The notes: generated by a model from the sequence alone, not told the origin. Shown: positions 1 to 6,665, counted from the first letter of the stretch. The stretch: 6,834 nt of DNA from Chloroflexota bacterium (GCA_020346965.1 CP070793.1:509731-516564), one strand, 5' to 3'. Program-made: numbers and translations.

Positions 1-458
1 ACGGGTCCAACATCGACAGTTTTCATATTACCGAAGCTATTTGGGAAAATGAAGCACGATGCCTTAAACTGGCCATGAGTGATGCCGCTATATCTGCTAA
101 CGATGTTGACTACATCAATGCGCATGGTACGGCCACGATTCTCAATGATTTATCTGAGACGAAGGCTATAAAGGCAACCTTTGGAGAACAAAGCAAAAAG
201 GTGCCTATAAGCTCCAGTAAATCTATGTTCGGTCATCTGTTGGGGGCGGCAGGTTCAGTAGAAGCCATTTTCACAATTCTTACCATCAGGGACGGTATTA
301 TACCGCCTACCATAAATTATTATGCCCCAGATCCTGAATGTGACTTGGACTATGTTCCTAATATAGCCAGAAAGGCACAGGTAAATATAGCTCTTTCAAA
401 CTCCTTCGGCTTCGGTGGAGTTAATGCTACTCTTGCTTTCACGAAGTTTCAGGAATAG
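1..458 (+). CDS. fabF: 3-oxoacyl-[acyl-carrier-protein] synthase II (FabF/KAS II), C-terminal part, cut by left edge
   Basis: Cytoplasmic condensing enzyme of type II fatty acid synthesis that joins malonyl-ACP to a growing acyl-ACP. The frame is open from base 3 and gives 151 residues, about the last third of a protein that is usually near 410. The visible thiolase-fold C-terminal half has the catalytic histidine in NAHGT (codon 123-125), the conserved lysine in SSSKS (219-221), the second catalytic histidine in GHLLGAAG (234-236), the IIPPTIN and [11 protein letters not shown] stretches, and the terminal [12 protein letters not shown] loop. The active-site cysteine lies off the left edge. 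An internal ATG at 75 is not the start, because FabF-like sequence continues upstream of it ([12 protein letters not shown]). Both histidines and the lysine are present, so this is an active-type ketosynthase and not a chain-length factor. The stop is TAG, and the last 20 bp overlap the end of the opposing thioredoxin gene. FabB or another KAS is the only real alternative, and [11 protein letters not shown] favours FabF. Confidence 0.93.
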   Translation, partial: GSNIDSFHITEAIWENEARCLKLAMSDAAISANDVDYINAHGTATILNDLSETKAIKATFGEQSKKVPISSSKSMFGHLLGAAGSVEAIFTILTIRDGIIPPTINYYAPDPECDLDYVPNIARKAQVNIALSNSFGFGGVNATLAFTKFQE

Positions 459-981
459 TAATTCCAAAAAGATCATGCAAAGTGTTCCACAGCTCTGTCT
501 CACTGGCAAATGCGCCAAGTTTTGTGTCCTGAATAATACCTTCGCCGTCCACGAACAACATAAATGGAACAGCTCTTCCTGTATTGTTGTAAGCCACGCA
601 GTAATCCGCAAAAGCTTCTCCATTCTGGTCCAGAGCTATTATCATTACTGGTTCATAGTCACCGAAAAATGTTTGTATTCTTGCAGCACTATCAACCATA
701 TTAATGGCTATGATTTTTATCTCTGCTTCGGCTTGCTGGGCTACGTTCTCGAAAAAGGGCAATTGATACCTACACCAAGAACACCCGATAGACCAGAAAT
801 TAAGCACTACCGGAGTTCCTTCGAACGCAGATAGGGCTGTTTCGTTCCATGTAATAATAGGTAATGTGAGATCTGAAGGGTCGGAGGAATTGCAGCTCAC
901 AACTATTCCGACTATAGCACCAACTACGACAATCAAGGCTGCCACTATTATCCAGGTCTTTCTTGACATTTTACCAGCCAT
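439..981 (-). CDS. TlpA/ResA-like thioredoxin-fold protein, probable lipoprotein
   Basis: Predicted extracytoplasmic thiol-disulfide oxidoreductase of 180 residues. Residues 1-9 are basic, 10-29 are a hydrophobic segment, and V27-V28-S29-C30 fits a lipobox, so lipid anchoring at C30 is plausible; otherwise it is an uncleaved anchor. The thioredoxin domain spans about 55-172: strand VVLNFW (58-63), the redox motif C67-S68-W69-C70, strand KIIAIN (89-94), the cis-proline P139 in [12 protein letters not shown], and a C-terminal helix. The CxxC is CSWC, without the usual proline before the second cysteine, and there is an extra cysteine at C128. The ATG at 981 is chosen because a strong Shine-Dalgarno (AAGGAGGT, minus strand, 996-989) lies 7 nt upstream inside the end of ccdA; M5 would be too far from it. 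The gene overlaps ccdA by 11 bp, so the two are translationally linked, and CcdA is the likely electron donor. Possible roles are cytochrome c maturation or general reduction of exported thiols; no substrate can be named from the sequence. Confidence 0.88.
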   Translation of the reverse strand: MAGKMSRKTWIIVAALIVVVGAIVGIVVSCNSSDPSDLTLPIITWNETALSAFEGTPVVLNFWSIGCSWCRYQLPFFENVAQQAEAEIKIIAINMVDSAARIQTFFGDYEPVMIIALDQNGEAFADYCVAYNNTGRAVPFMLFVDGEGIIQDTKLGAFASETELWNTLHDLFGITIPETS

Positions 982-1672
982 ATTGGTAACCTCCTTGCAT
1001 AAGTCCCATTAGATACTCCAGGTAACCCGTCAACATCAGAATCCCTACACTGATAAGCAGTACCGCGGCTACTATGGACGTGACAAAAGCATGACGGCTA
1101 AGCCATTTGATGTATCTGGACGCTGCTCCTAATGCTAGGCCAACAGCGATGAACGGTAGCCCCAGTCCCAGGCAATAAGCAAGCAGAAGATAAACTCCCT
1201 GCCAGGCCGTCTGTGAGCTCGCTGCCAGGGTTAGTATTCCCCCTAGAATCGGGCCAACACAGGGAATCCAGCCCAGGGAGAATATTACCCCTATCAACAA
1301 CGATCTCACATAACCTGTACCTTTGGCTCTGGTGAAGTCAAGGCGTTTCTCATAATTGAGCCAGGGCACCTTGGTAGCAGCTAATAGAAATATGCCGAAT
1401 GAGATCAACAGCCCACCACCCACCTTTTCCAGCACTCCCTGTGGTACCGCAGCCCCTATTAAACCAAGAGACGCTCCTAAAGCTATGAAGACCACGGAGA
1501 AACCAGCTACGAAACTGAGAGTGTGGAAGAAGATATATCTTCGATCGGGAGGGGCAGTAGTGAGAACCGATGCGCCGGCTATGTTAGCTAGATATACCGG
1601 AACCAGTGGTAAAACACAAGGTGATAAAAACGATAGAATTCCTGCGGCGAAAGCCGCTGCAAAGCTTGGCAT
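971..1672 (-). CDS. ccdA: Cytochrome c biogenesis protein CcdA (DsbD transmembrane-domain family)
   Basis: Polytopic inner-membrane thiol transporter that moves electrons from cytoplasmic thioredoxin to extracytoplasmic thioredoxin-like partners. At 233 residues it has the usual CcdA length. The paired redox cysteines sit in the family motifs: C19 in LSPCVLPLVPVYL at the start of TM1 and C138 in WIPCVGPILGGIL in TM4. Hydrophobic stretches near 5-31, 50-76, 84-101, 121-150, 158-183 and 196-218 fit six membrane helices in two pseudo-repeats. C167 in the fifth helix is an additional, probably non-catalytic cysteine. The ATG at 1672 follows a moderate Shine-Dalgarno AGAGGGA (minus strand, 1687-1681) with an 8-nt gap. 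The gene overlaps the downstream thioredoxin gene by 11 bp and carries that gene's ribosome binding site in its last codons. The classical CcdA plus TlpA/ResA pairing supports disulfide reduction outside the membrane. Confidence 0.94.
   Translation of the reverse strand: MPSFAAAFAAGILSFLSPCVLPLVPVYLANIAGASVLTTAPPDRRYIFFHTLSFVAGFSVVFIALGASLGLIGAAVPQGVLEKVGGGLLISFGIFLLAATKVPWLNYEKRLDFTRAKGTGYVRSLLIGVIFSLGWIPCVGPILGGILTLAASSQTAWQGVYLLLAYCLGLGLPFIAVGLALGAASRYIKWLSRHAFVTSIVAAVLLISVGILMLTGYLEYLMGLMQGGYQYGW
989..996 (-). promoter_or_regulatory. Shine-Dalgarno of the thioredoxin-like gene, inside ccdA
   Basis: The minus strand reads AAGGAGGT here, a near-perfect anti-16S match, with 7 nt to the ATG at 981. 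It lies in the last codons of ccdA. It fixes the start of the downstream gene and indicates translational coupling. Confidence 0.8.
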
Positions 1673-1728
1673 GTATGTATTCCCTCTTTAGTATAACAAC
1701 TAATCTCCAAACTGGAAAACGTAGAGTT

Positions 1729-1756
1729 TTTACCACTACACAGTATCTGATACAAT
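1729..1756 (+). promoter_or_regulatory. Candidate sigma-70-type promoter of tRNA-Ala
   Basis: TTTACC (1729-1734, 4 of 6 to TTGACA) is followed after 16 bp by TACAAT (1751-1756, 5 of 6 to TATAAT). Transcription would start around 1763, just ahead of the mature tRNA 5' end at 1767. The position is right for a tRNA promoter, but the -35 match is weak. Confidence 0.35.
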
Positions 1757-1766
1757 AATTGACCGT

Positions 1767-1842
<76 letters not shown>

Positions 1843-2046
1843 CTCTCGAACCTACATTAGCCCTGTGTCGAGTGCTGACTTGGAGTTAGATTGATAAACG
1901 GCACCAATTGGTTCAGGAGCAAAGCAAATATGTCTCGAATGCTGAAGCTGCTCGGTTTCTTAAGCAAGAGTGGGGTTGAATCAGCATCATAGGGTATTTA
2001 TCATCTCATATTCCTGATGCTTGGTTTTGGGAGAGCCGAGCCATAG

Positions 2047-2586
2047 CTACCAGAGCATCTGCTTAATTAATTTGATTAAACGGTCGTGGGTCTCGGAATC
2101 ATTCTTTAGCATTTCCTCTATGTCAGCTCCGGGATTGAGATATTCAAGTAGCCTGTAATTTATCATCCTGAACAGACTGGCAAAGGTACGGCCGTCCTCA
2201 AGTGATAGCGGTGACATGATTTGCTGAAAAAACTCCAAAGCCGCTAGATTTGCTGGTTTCAGGGCATCCTCTCCCTTGCTGGTGATAGACACATGTACTA
2301 CCCTGCGATCAGTCTTGTCCCTTACCCTCCTGAGAAGACCAGCCTTTACCATACGGTCGACTATGGTACTGACGCTGTTTGTGCGGCGTTCTCCCCACCG
2401 GGCTATATCAACTATTCTCGCAGGCGTATCGTGATTTTTTATAGCCAGGAGTATTAAATAGCGCTCCATAGTAAGGCCGTGTACTCTAAATATTCCATCC
2501 AGACAGTTCTCAAACCGGGTATAGGTCTGGTATATCATGCGCGCAACTCGGAAATTTTGATTTACAAGTTCAGAATCTGTATCCAT
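2047..2586 (-). CDS. MarR-family winged-helix transcriptional regulator
   Basis: Dimeric cytoplasmic DNA-binding protein of 179 residues. Residues 1-36 form the N-terminal dimer helix. LTMERYLILLAI (38-49) begins the winged helix-turn-helix, RRTNSVSTIVDRMVKAGLL (67-85) contains the recognition helix, and the wing holds the family signature D93-R94-R95 followed by VVHVSITSKG. Residues 108-179 are the C-terminal helices, with a somewhat long tail after 150. The start is the ATG at 2586: GGGGAG (minus strand, 2601-2596) lies 9 nt upstream. An upstream in-frame ATG at 2658 would add 24 residues unlike MarR N-termini and has no comparable ribosome site. The stop is TAG. The gene is divergent from glpK, and the shared region holds TTGAC/GTCAA half-sites, so autoregulation is likely and an effect on glpK possible. 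The effector cannot be told from the sequence. Confidence 0.9.
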   Translation of the reverse strand: MDTDSELVNQNFRVARMIYQTYTRFENCLDGIFRVHGLTMERYLILLAIKNHDTPARIVDIARWGERRTNSVSTIVDRMVKAGLLRRVRDKTDRRVVHVSITSKGEDALKPANLAALEFFQQIMSPLSLEDGRTFASLFRMINYRLLEYLNPGADIEEMLKNDSETHDRLIKLIKQMLW

Positions 2587-2595
2587 ATTTAGGTT

Positions 2596-2601
2596 CTCCC
2601 C
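2596..2601 (-). promoter_or_regulatory. Shine-Dalgarno deciding the marR start
   Basis: GGGGAG on the minus strand, 9 nt before the ATG at 2586. It supports the 179-residue product over a longer in-frame reading that would begin at 2658. Confidence 0.6.
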
Positions 2602-2725
2602 GCCCTTTGGAATCCTCTTTAAACCTATGATAGCACCGGCAAGAGTAAGTATCAACAAGCTGGCAATGAGGGGTATTAATCGGAGAATGAATCAGCTTCG
2701 AAATAATATAACTACTTTGTAAGTC

Positions 2726-2742
2726 TTGACGAGGCAGGTCAA
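2726..2742. promoter_or_regulatory. 17-bp dyad, candidate MarR operator
   Basis: TTGAC (2726-2730), 7 bp, GTCAA (2738-2742) form a perfect 5-7-5 inverted repeat. Its size and symmetry fit the imperfect palindromes bound by MarR dimers, and it lies between the divergent marR and glpK genes. TTGACG at 2726-2731 with TATCTT at 2750-2755 (18-bp spacer) could be a plus-strand promoter whose spacer the dyad would overlap. Binding by this particular protein is inferred from position only. Confidence 0.4.
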
Positions 2743-2789
2743 ATGAAGGTATCTTTGAGTAACCTATTATTATCCGCGTTTCATTTGAC
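2738..2789. repeat. 10-bp inverted repeat in the marR/glpK intergenic region
   Basis: GTCAAATGAA (2738-2747) is the exact reverse complement of TTCATTTGAC (2780-2789), with 32 bp between the arms. Each arm ends outward in TTGAC, so each could serve as a -35-like element or as an operator half-site for one of the two divergent genes. The left arm shares its GTCAA with the 17-bp dyad beginning at 2726. No uridine tract follows, so it is not a terminator. Confidence 0.55.
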
Positions 2790-2845
2790 TCACGTGATTG
2801 GTTTTATATCAGTGATGGAGCAATCAGAAGACTTTTCAGCTTGGT

Positions 2846-2851
2846 GAAGGA
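2846..2851 (+). promoter_or_regulatory. Shine-Dalgarno supporting the TTG start of glpK
   Basis: GAAGGA with a 6-nt gap to TTG at 2858. The ATG overlapping at 2851 is out of frame and meets TAG at once, and no in-frame ATG exists upstream before the stop at 2813. Confidence 0.6.
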
Positions 2852-2857
2852 TGTAGC

Positions 2858-4339
2858 TTGAGAACTTACATTCTTGCCATTGACCAAGGCACAACAGGCA
2901 CAACAGCACTCATTGTTGACCATGATGGCATTATACGTGGGCGTGGTTACGCCGAGATTACGCAGTACTATCCAAAGCCGGGTTGGGTGGAGCATGATCC
3001 CTCTAGCATTTGGAAACAGACCGTACAAGCAGTTACTGAAGCAAGACATGCTGCTGGTATTGGAGATACTGATATCGCTGCTATAGGCATCACTAACCAG
3101 CGAGAGACGACCATACTTATAGATAGGATAACTGGAGAGCCTATAGGACGGGCTATAGTATGGCAATGCCGCAGGACAGCAGACAGATGTAACCAGATCC
3201 GAGCGCAAGAGGTTGCTAAAACCATCCAGGACCGAACTGGTTTGGTAATCGATGCCTACTTTCCAGCAACAAAGGTGCAGTGGTTTTTAGAGAACTTGCC
3301 TGGGATACGGGAGCGGGCAGAACGAGGGGAGATTCTATTCTGCAACGTTGATACATGGTTACTCTGGAAACTTACCAATGGTGAAGTACACGCCACCGAT
3401 TTCTCAAATGCATCTCGTACTATGTTGTTCAACATCAATACCCTGGATTGGGATGACGACCTGCTGAGATTTTTCGATATTCCCCGTGCCATGCTACCGG
3501 CTGTTTACCCCTCTATTAACATATTCGGTCATACGGGGGATGGGATTCCCATTGCCGGAATAGCAGGTGACCAGCAAGCAGCCTTGTTTGGCCAGGCATG
3601 CTATCAGCCCGGAATGACGAAGGTGACATATGGCACAGGTGCTTTTGTGCTCATGAACTCAGGCAGGCAACCTGTCGCAGCCCGACGTGGTCTGCTAACT
3701 ACCCTGGCTTGTGGTCCAGACGGCAAAGCAGAGTACGCTTTGGAAGGTAGTGTATTCACGGCAGGAGCAGCTATCCAATGGCTACAGGATTTGGGATTGA
3801 TTAAGGAAGCAGGGGAGTCAGAGCAACTGGCAGTCGAAATAAAGGATACCGGTGGTGTGTACCTGGTGCCTGCTTTTGTTGGCCTTGGGGCCCCTCACTG
3901 GGACATGTATGCGCGCGGTACACTCATCGGGCTAACTAGCGGCAGTGGCAGAGCCCAGGTTGTAAGGGCTGCCGTGGAATCAATCGCTTACCAGGTGACG
4001 GACGTTCTGGAGGCGATAACGGCTGAATCCGGCCTTCGACTGGAGGAGATAAGGGTGGATGGTGGAGCTGCGACCAATAACTTCCTGGCTCAGTTTCAAG
4101 CTGACATCGCCGGCGTAGCAGTATCTCGACCAAGAGTACTACAGACGACGGCTCTAGGAGCAGCCTATCTCGCCGGCCTGAGGATAGGGTTTTGGAATTC
4201 CGGTCAGGAGATAGCAGCACTGCGGGAGGTAGGCCAGCAATTCACACCATGCATGGAAGCTGCAGAACGCCACACGTTGCGCTGTGGTTGGGCGAGGGCA
4301 TTAGAACGAGCCAGGGATTGGCTCATTGCAGAGGAATGA
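2858..4339 (+). CDS. glpK: Glycerol kinase GlpK
   Basis: Cytoplasmic FGGY-family kinase that phosphorylates glycerol with ATP to sn-glycerol 3-phosphate, for catabolism or lipid synthesis. It has 493 residues, close to the usual 500. Visible motifs: the N-terminal phosphate loop DQGTTGTT (9-16); KPGWVEHDP (40-48); glycerol-binding R82-E83 in TNQRETT; Y134 in IDAYF; the catalytic base D238 with Q239 in AGDQQAALFGQ; GMTKVTYGTGAF (252-263); YALEGSVFTAGAAIQWL (293-309); and the ADP-binding DGGAATNNFL (401-410). The histidine phosphorylated by the PTS in Firmicutes GlpK appears to be replaced near N221-I222-F223-G224, so PTS control by that route is unlikely. The start is TTG at 2858, with GAAGGA 6 nt upstream (2846-2851); the frame is open back to 2816 without an ATG, and the protein begins as GlpKs do. 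No glpF or glpD is in view. The gene is divergent from marR and is followed 88 bp later by trkH. Confidence 0.97.
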   Translation: MRTYILAIDQGTTGTTALIVDHDGIIRGRGYAEITQYYPKPGWVEHDPSSIWKQTVQAVTEARHAAGIGDTDIAAIGITNQRETTILIDRITGEPIGRAIVWQCRRTADRCNQIRAQEVAKTIQDRTGLVIDAYFPATKVQWFLENLPGIRERAERGEILFCNVDTWLLWKLTNGEVHATDFSNASRTMLFNINTLDWDDDLLRFFDIPRAMLPAVYPSINIFGHTGDGIPIAGIAGDQQAALFGQACYQPGMTKVTYGTGAFVLMNSGRQPVAARRGLLTTLACGPDGKAEYALEGSVFTAGAAIQWLQDLGLIKEAGESEQLAVEIKDTGGVYLVPAFVGLGAPHWDMYARGTLIGLTSGSGRAQVVRAAVESIAYQVTDVLEAITAESGLRLEEIRVDGGAATNNFLAQFQADIAGVAVSRPRVLQTTALGAAYLAGLRIGFWNSGQEIAALREVGQQFTPCMEAAERHTLRCGWARALERARDWLIAEE

Positions 4340-4427
4340 AGATAGGGTATCAAAGCCTGCTGTGATTAGCAGGAACCGGATATGAAATCAATATACGTGA
4401 TAGAATTGAAATGAACCGGAGCTAATA

Positions 4428-5876
4428 GTGCGTGCACTGAGGTATTCCGTTCGATTTCGGCCGATACTGAAGTATTTCGGCCAACTCTGTATCATTCTGG
4501 CATTGCTCACGCTGGTGCCATTAGTTGTATCCATTCTATTCGGTGACTACCAAGTTACACTCCGCTATGCCGTTATTGCGGTGGGTGTCTTCATCATAGG
4601 GTTTTTCCTGCGAAGACTATCGACGCCCAGGAGTATCCAGACGAACGAAGCTATGGTCATTACAGCTTTGATATTTCTGTTTGCGCCAATGGTGATGACC
4701 TGGCCTACAATGGCTTCGGGTTTAAGCTTTGGAGATGCGCTTTTTGAAACCATCTCCGGTGTAACGACAACAGGTCTAAGTGTTACAGCTTCAGTAGCAG
4801 ATAAACCGGCTATTTTTCTATTCTCGCGTGCCTGGATGCAGTGGGTCGGAGGGCTGGGTATCGTAATTCTTTTCGTGGCAACTATGATCCGACCCGGACT
4901 GGAAGCCAAGCGTATCGGCGATTTGGAGGATTATGAACATGACTTAATCGGCAGTACCAGAACACATGCCCGCCGTGTAATCATCGTTTACTCAATTCTG
5001 ACCGGTTTCGGCATTATCTTATTAGGATTGCTAGGTACAGGATGGTTCAACGGCATAATATACTCGCTTTCCGCAGTATCTACTGGAGGATTTTCACCTC
5101 ATGATGCCAGCCTCGCAGGACTTAATAGTACGTGGTTGCAGGGGCTGGTGATATTGCTATCGGTGGCGGGTGCTATTCCTCTGGTTCTGTATTTTCGCTC
5201 ATTCAGAGAGGGTGTAGGAATGTTAATACGAGACCGTCAGGTTCAAGGGCTCCTCATAGCTGGTTTGGTGGTATCACTAATCACAGCCCTGTTTCTCACT
5301 CAGGATGGTTTTAGCTGGACCCAAGCGCTACACCATGGAGTACTGAATGCCTTTTCCGCTCAGTCAACGGCGGGCTTTTCTACATTGGATATTTCCCAAC
5401 TCAATGCTGGCGCAAAACTTACGCTTATTTTTTCAATGTTTCTGGGCGGCGGCGTGGGTTCTACTGCCGGAGGTATCAAGATCCTTCGCTTATTGATTCT
5501 GGGGCAGCTATTCTATATTTTTCTACAGCGCCCCGGTATGCCCCGGCAGGCTATTGCCGAAGCCAGTCTTGGCAAGCGCCGACTGGAAACAGACGAGATA
5601 CAGAACGCCCTGAGTATCGTTTTTGTCTTTCTTGCTTGCCTTGGAATTTCATGGATAATATTCGTAGGCATGGGATATAACCCACTTGATTCGTTGTTCG
5701 AGGTTGTCTCAGCAATTGGCACAGTCGGATTATCGTCCGGAATAAGTGCTCCCGACCTGCATCCTGTCCTTAAAGGAGTGCTATGTGCGGATATGCTTCT
5801 CGGACGATTGGAAATTATCGCCTGGTTAGTGCTATTCTATCCACGGACTTGGATTGGAAGAAGACTGGAGGAATAA
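4428..5876 (+). CDS. trkH: Trk/Ktr-type potassium uptake protein TrkH, membrane pore subunit
   Basis: Integral membrane K+ transporter subunit of 482 residues, the usual TrkH length. Four membrane-pore-membrane repeats are recognisable from their selectivity loops, each with the conserved glycine: TTTGLS around G116, STGGF around G220, STAGF around G316, and GTVGLS around G434. The signature GGGVGSTAGGIKILR (340-354) marks the middle of the third repeat's second helix and its gating loop; the cysteine often found after the glycines is valine here. GRLEIIAWLVLFYPRTW (459-475) is the typical TrkH C-terminus. The N-terminal 17-60 holds two extra hydrophobic helices, as in TrkH and not KtrB. The start is GTG at 4428 with GGAG (4418-4421) 6 nt upstream; an in-frame stop at 4407 rules out a longer form. 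The stop is 1 bp before trkA, so the two form an operon. Cotranscription with glpK is possible but not shown. Confidence 0.95.
   Translation: MRALRYSVRFRPILKYFGQLCIILALLTLVPLVVSILFGDYQVTLRYAVIAVGVFIIGFFLRRLSTPRSIQTNEAMVITALIFLFAPMVMTWPTMASGLSFGDALFETISGVTTTGLSVTASVADKPAIFLFSRAWMQWVGGLGIVILFVATMIRPGLEAKRIGDLEDYEHDLIGSTRTHARRVIIVYSILTGFGIILLGLLGTGWFNGIIYSLSAVSTGGFSPHDASLAGLNSTWLQGLVILLSVAGAIPLVLYFRSFREGVGMLIRDRQVQGLLIAGLVVSLITALFLTQDGFSWTQALHHGVLNAFSAQSTAGFSTLDISQLNAGAKLTLIFSMFLGGGVGSTAGGIKILRLLILGQLFYIFLQRPGMPRQAIAEASLGKRRLETDEIQNALSIVFVFLACLGISWIIFVGMGYNPLDSLFEVVSAIGTVGLSSGISAPDLHPVLKGVLCADMLLGRLEIIAWLVLFYPRTWIGRRLEE
5867..5872 (+). promoter_or_regulatory. Shine-Dalgarno deciding the trkA start
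   Basis: GGAGGA within the last codons of trkH, 5 nt before the ATG at 5878. It favours the 224-residue product over one beginning 8 codons earlier and indicates translational coupling of trkH and trkA. Confidence 0.7.
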
Positions 5877-5877
5877 C

Positions 5878-6552
5878 ATGAGGATTGTATTTTCAGGAGC
5901 GAGCCCGTTAACGATTACAACAGCTCAGACATTGATAAAACAGGGGCATGAAGTGATCATAATAGAAGTCGATAAGGACAGAATCGATCAGATTTCAGAT
6001 GAACTGGATTGCAGCTTTCTGCAGGGCGATTCAACCAAACCGGTAGTACTCAGTCAGGTCGACCCCAAAAACAGCGATATTCTATTTTGCCTGACCAACA
6101 GCGACCAGATTAATATCATCACCTCCCTGTTGGGACGTTCGATGGGCTTCAAACGTGTCATAACCAGTATTGAAGATACGGATTTGGTTCAATTATGCCG
6201 TGAACTCGGGCTCGAGGATACTATCATCCCGGTATGGGCAATGAGCCGGCACCTGGACAATATGGTACGAGGACTTGATAATATCAATTTATCAGCGTTG
6301 TTAAAAGAAGACGCTAGGTTTTTTACTTTTACGGCTGGTGAGGATGACGCAGTTAGTGTCAGTGAACTGGGGCTTCCCAAAGATGCGAAGGTCATTTTTT
6401 ACTACCGTGACAATGAATTTCACTTTGCTGATGACGACGCAAAACTCCGTAAAGGTGATGAGGTTGTTATATTAACCCATTGCAATAACGTTTCTGATTT
6501 TAACGAACGCTGGTATCCAAAGGAAGTCGGCAATAAGAAATCCAAGAAATGA
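5878..6552 (+). CDS. trkA: Trk potassium uptake regulatory subunit TrkA (single RCK unit)
   Basis: Cytoplasmic peripheral subunit that gates TrkH in response to bound nucleotide. It has 224 residues and one RCK unit, as in KtrA-type and many single-copy TrkA proteins, in contrast to the two-unit E. coli TrkA. Residues 1-118 are the Rossmann RCK_N domain: strand MRIVFSG, helix TITTAQTLIKQG, strand EVIIIEVD with acidic E30, then the LDCSFLQGDSTKP, SDILFCLTNSDQINI and FKRVITSIED stretches typical of TrkA_N. Residues about 140-205 are the RCK_C domain, with VSELGLPKDAKVIFYYRDNE and LRKGDEVVILT. The glycine-rich loop that is normally GxGxxG reads G7-A8-S9-P10-L11-T12, keeping only the first glycine. 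The ATG at 5878 is chosen because GGAGGA (5867-5872) lies 5 nt upstream and the Rossmann strand starts right there; an upstream in-frame ATG at 5854 lies inside trkH. A basic tail (KKSKK) ends the protein. Confidence 0.94.
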   Translation: MRIVFSGASPLTITTAQTLIKQGHEVIIIEVDKDRIDQISDELDCSFLQGDSTKPVVLSQVDPKNSDILFCLTNSDQINIITSLLGRSMGFKRVITSIEDTDLVQLCRELGLEDTIIPVWAMSRHLDNMVRGLDNINLSALLKEDARFFTFTAGEDDAVSVSELGLPKDAKVIFYYRDNEFHFADDDAKLRKGDEVVILTHCNNVSDFNERWYPKEVGNKKSKK

Positions 6553-6640
6553 CTCGGGGCCACCAATCACAAAGCCCAAATACCTGGCGCGTTACTTCCC
6601 TCACTATTTCACCAAATCCTTCCCTGAAGCTACAATATGC

Positions 6641-6665
6641 AGAGGAATTAAGAATTCCTTTATTT
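6641..6665 (+). terminator. Candidate Rho-independent terminator of the trkHA operon
   Basis: AGGAATT (6643-6649), loop AAG, AATTCCT (6653-6659) is a perfect 7-bp stem that extends to 9 pairs with one G-U (6641-6642 with 6660-6661). TTTATTT follows on the plus strand. It lies about 90 bp after the trkA stop. The stem is AT-rich and the uridine run is broken by one A, so termination may be modest. Read on the minus strand there is no uridine tract after the stem. It overlaps the stop codon of the opposing gene. Confidence 0.45.

Noticed and set aside
415..834. 139-codon plus-strand open frame
   Set aside because: It lies opposite the thioredoxin-like gene, has a non-protein-like composition and no family motif, so it is a shadow of that gene.
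1356..1691. 111-codon plus-strand open frame
   Set aside because: It is antisense to ccdA, which has clear family motifs; its proline- and lysine-rich product has no recognisable feature.
1690..1718. Minus-strand promoter for ccdA: TTTCCA (1718-1713), 17 bp, TATACT (1695-1690)
   Set aside because: Spacing and the -10 match are good, but the transcript would begin inside the ccdA Shine-Dalgarno, which would remove it. It remains possible only if ccdA can be translated nearly leaderless.
2587..2658. N-terminal extension of MarR to the ATG at 2658
   Set aside because: The extra 24 residues are not MarR-like, and the ATG at 2586 has a good Shine-Dalgarno at the right distance.
2804..3208. Minus-strand open frame of 134 codons across the glpK start, and similar frames inside glpK (for example 3936-4220)
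   Set aside because: They are antisense to glpK, whose reading is unambiguous; serine- and cysteine-rich shadows of this kind are expected.
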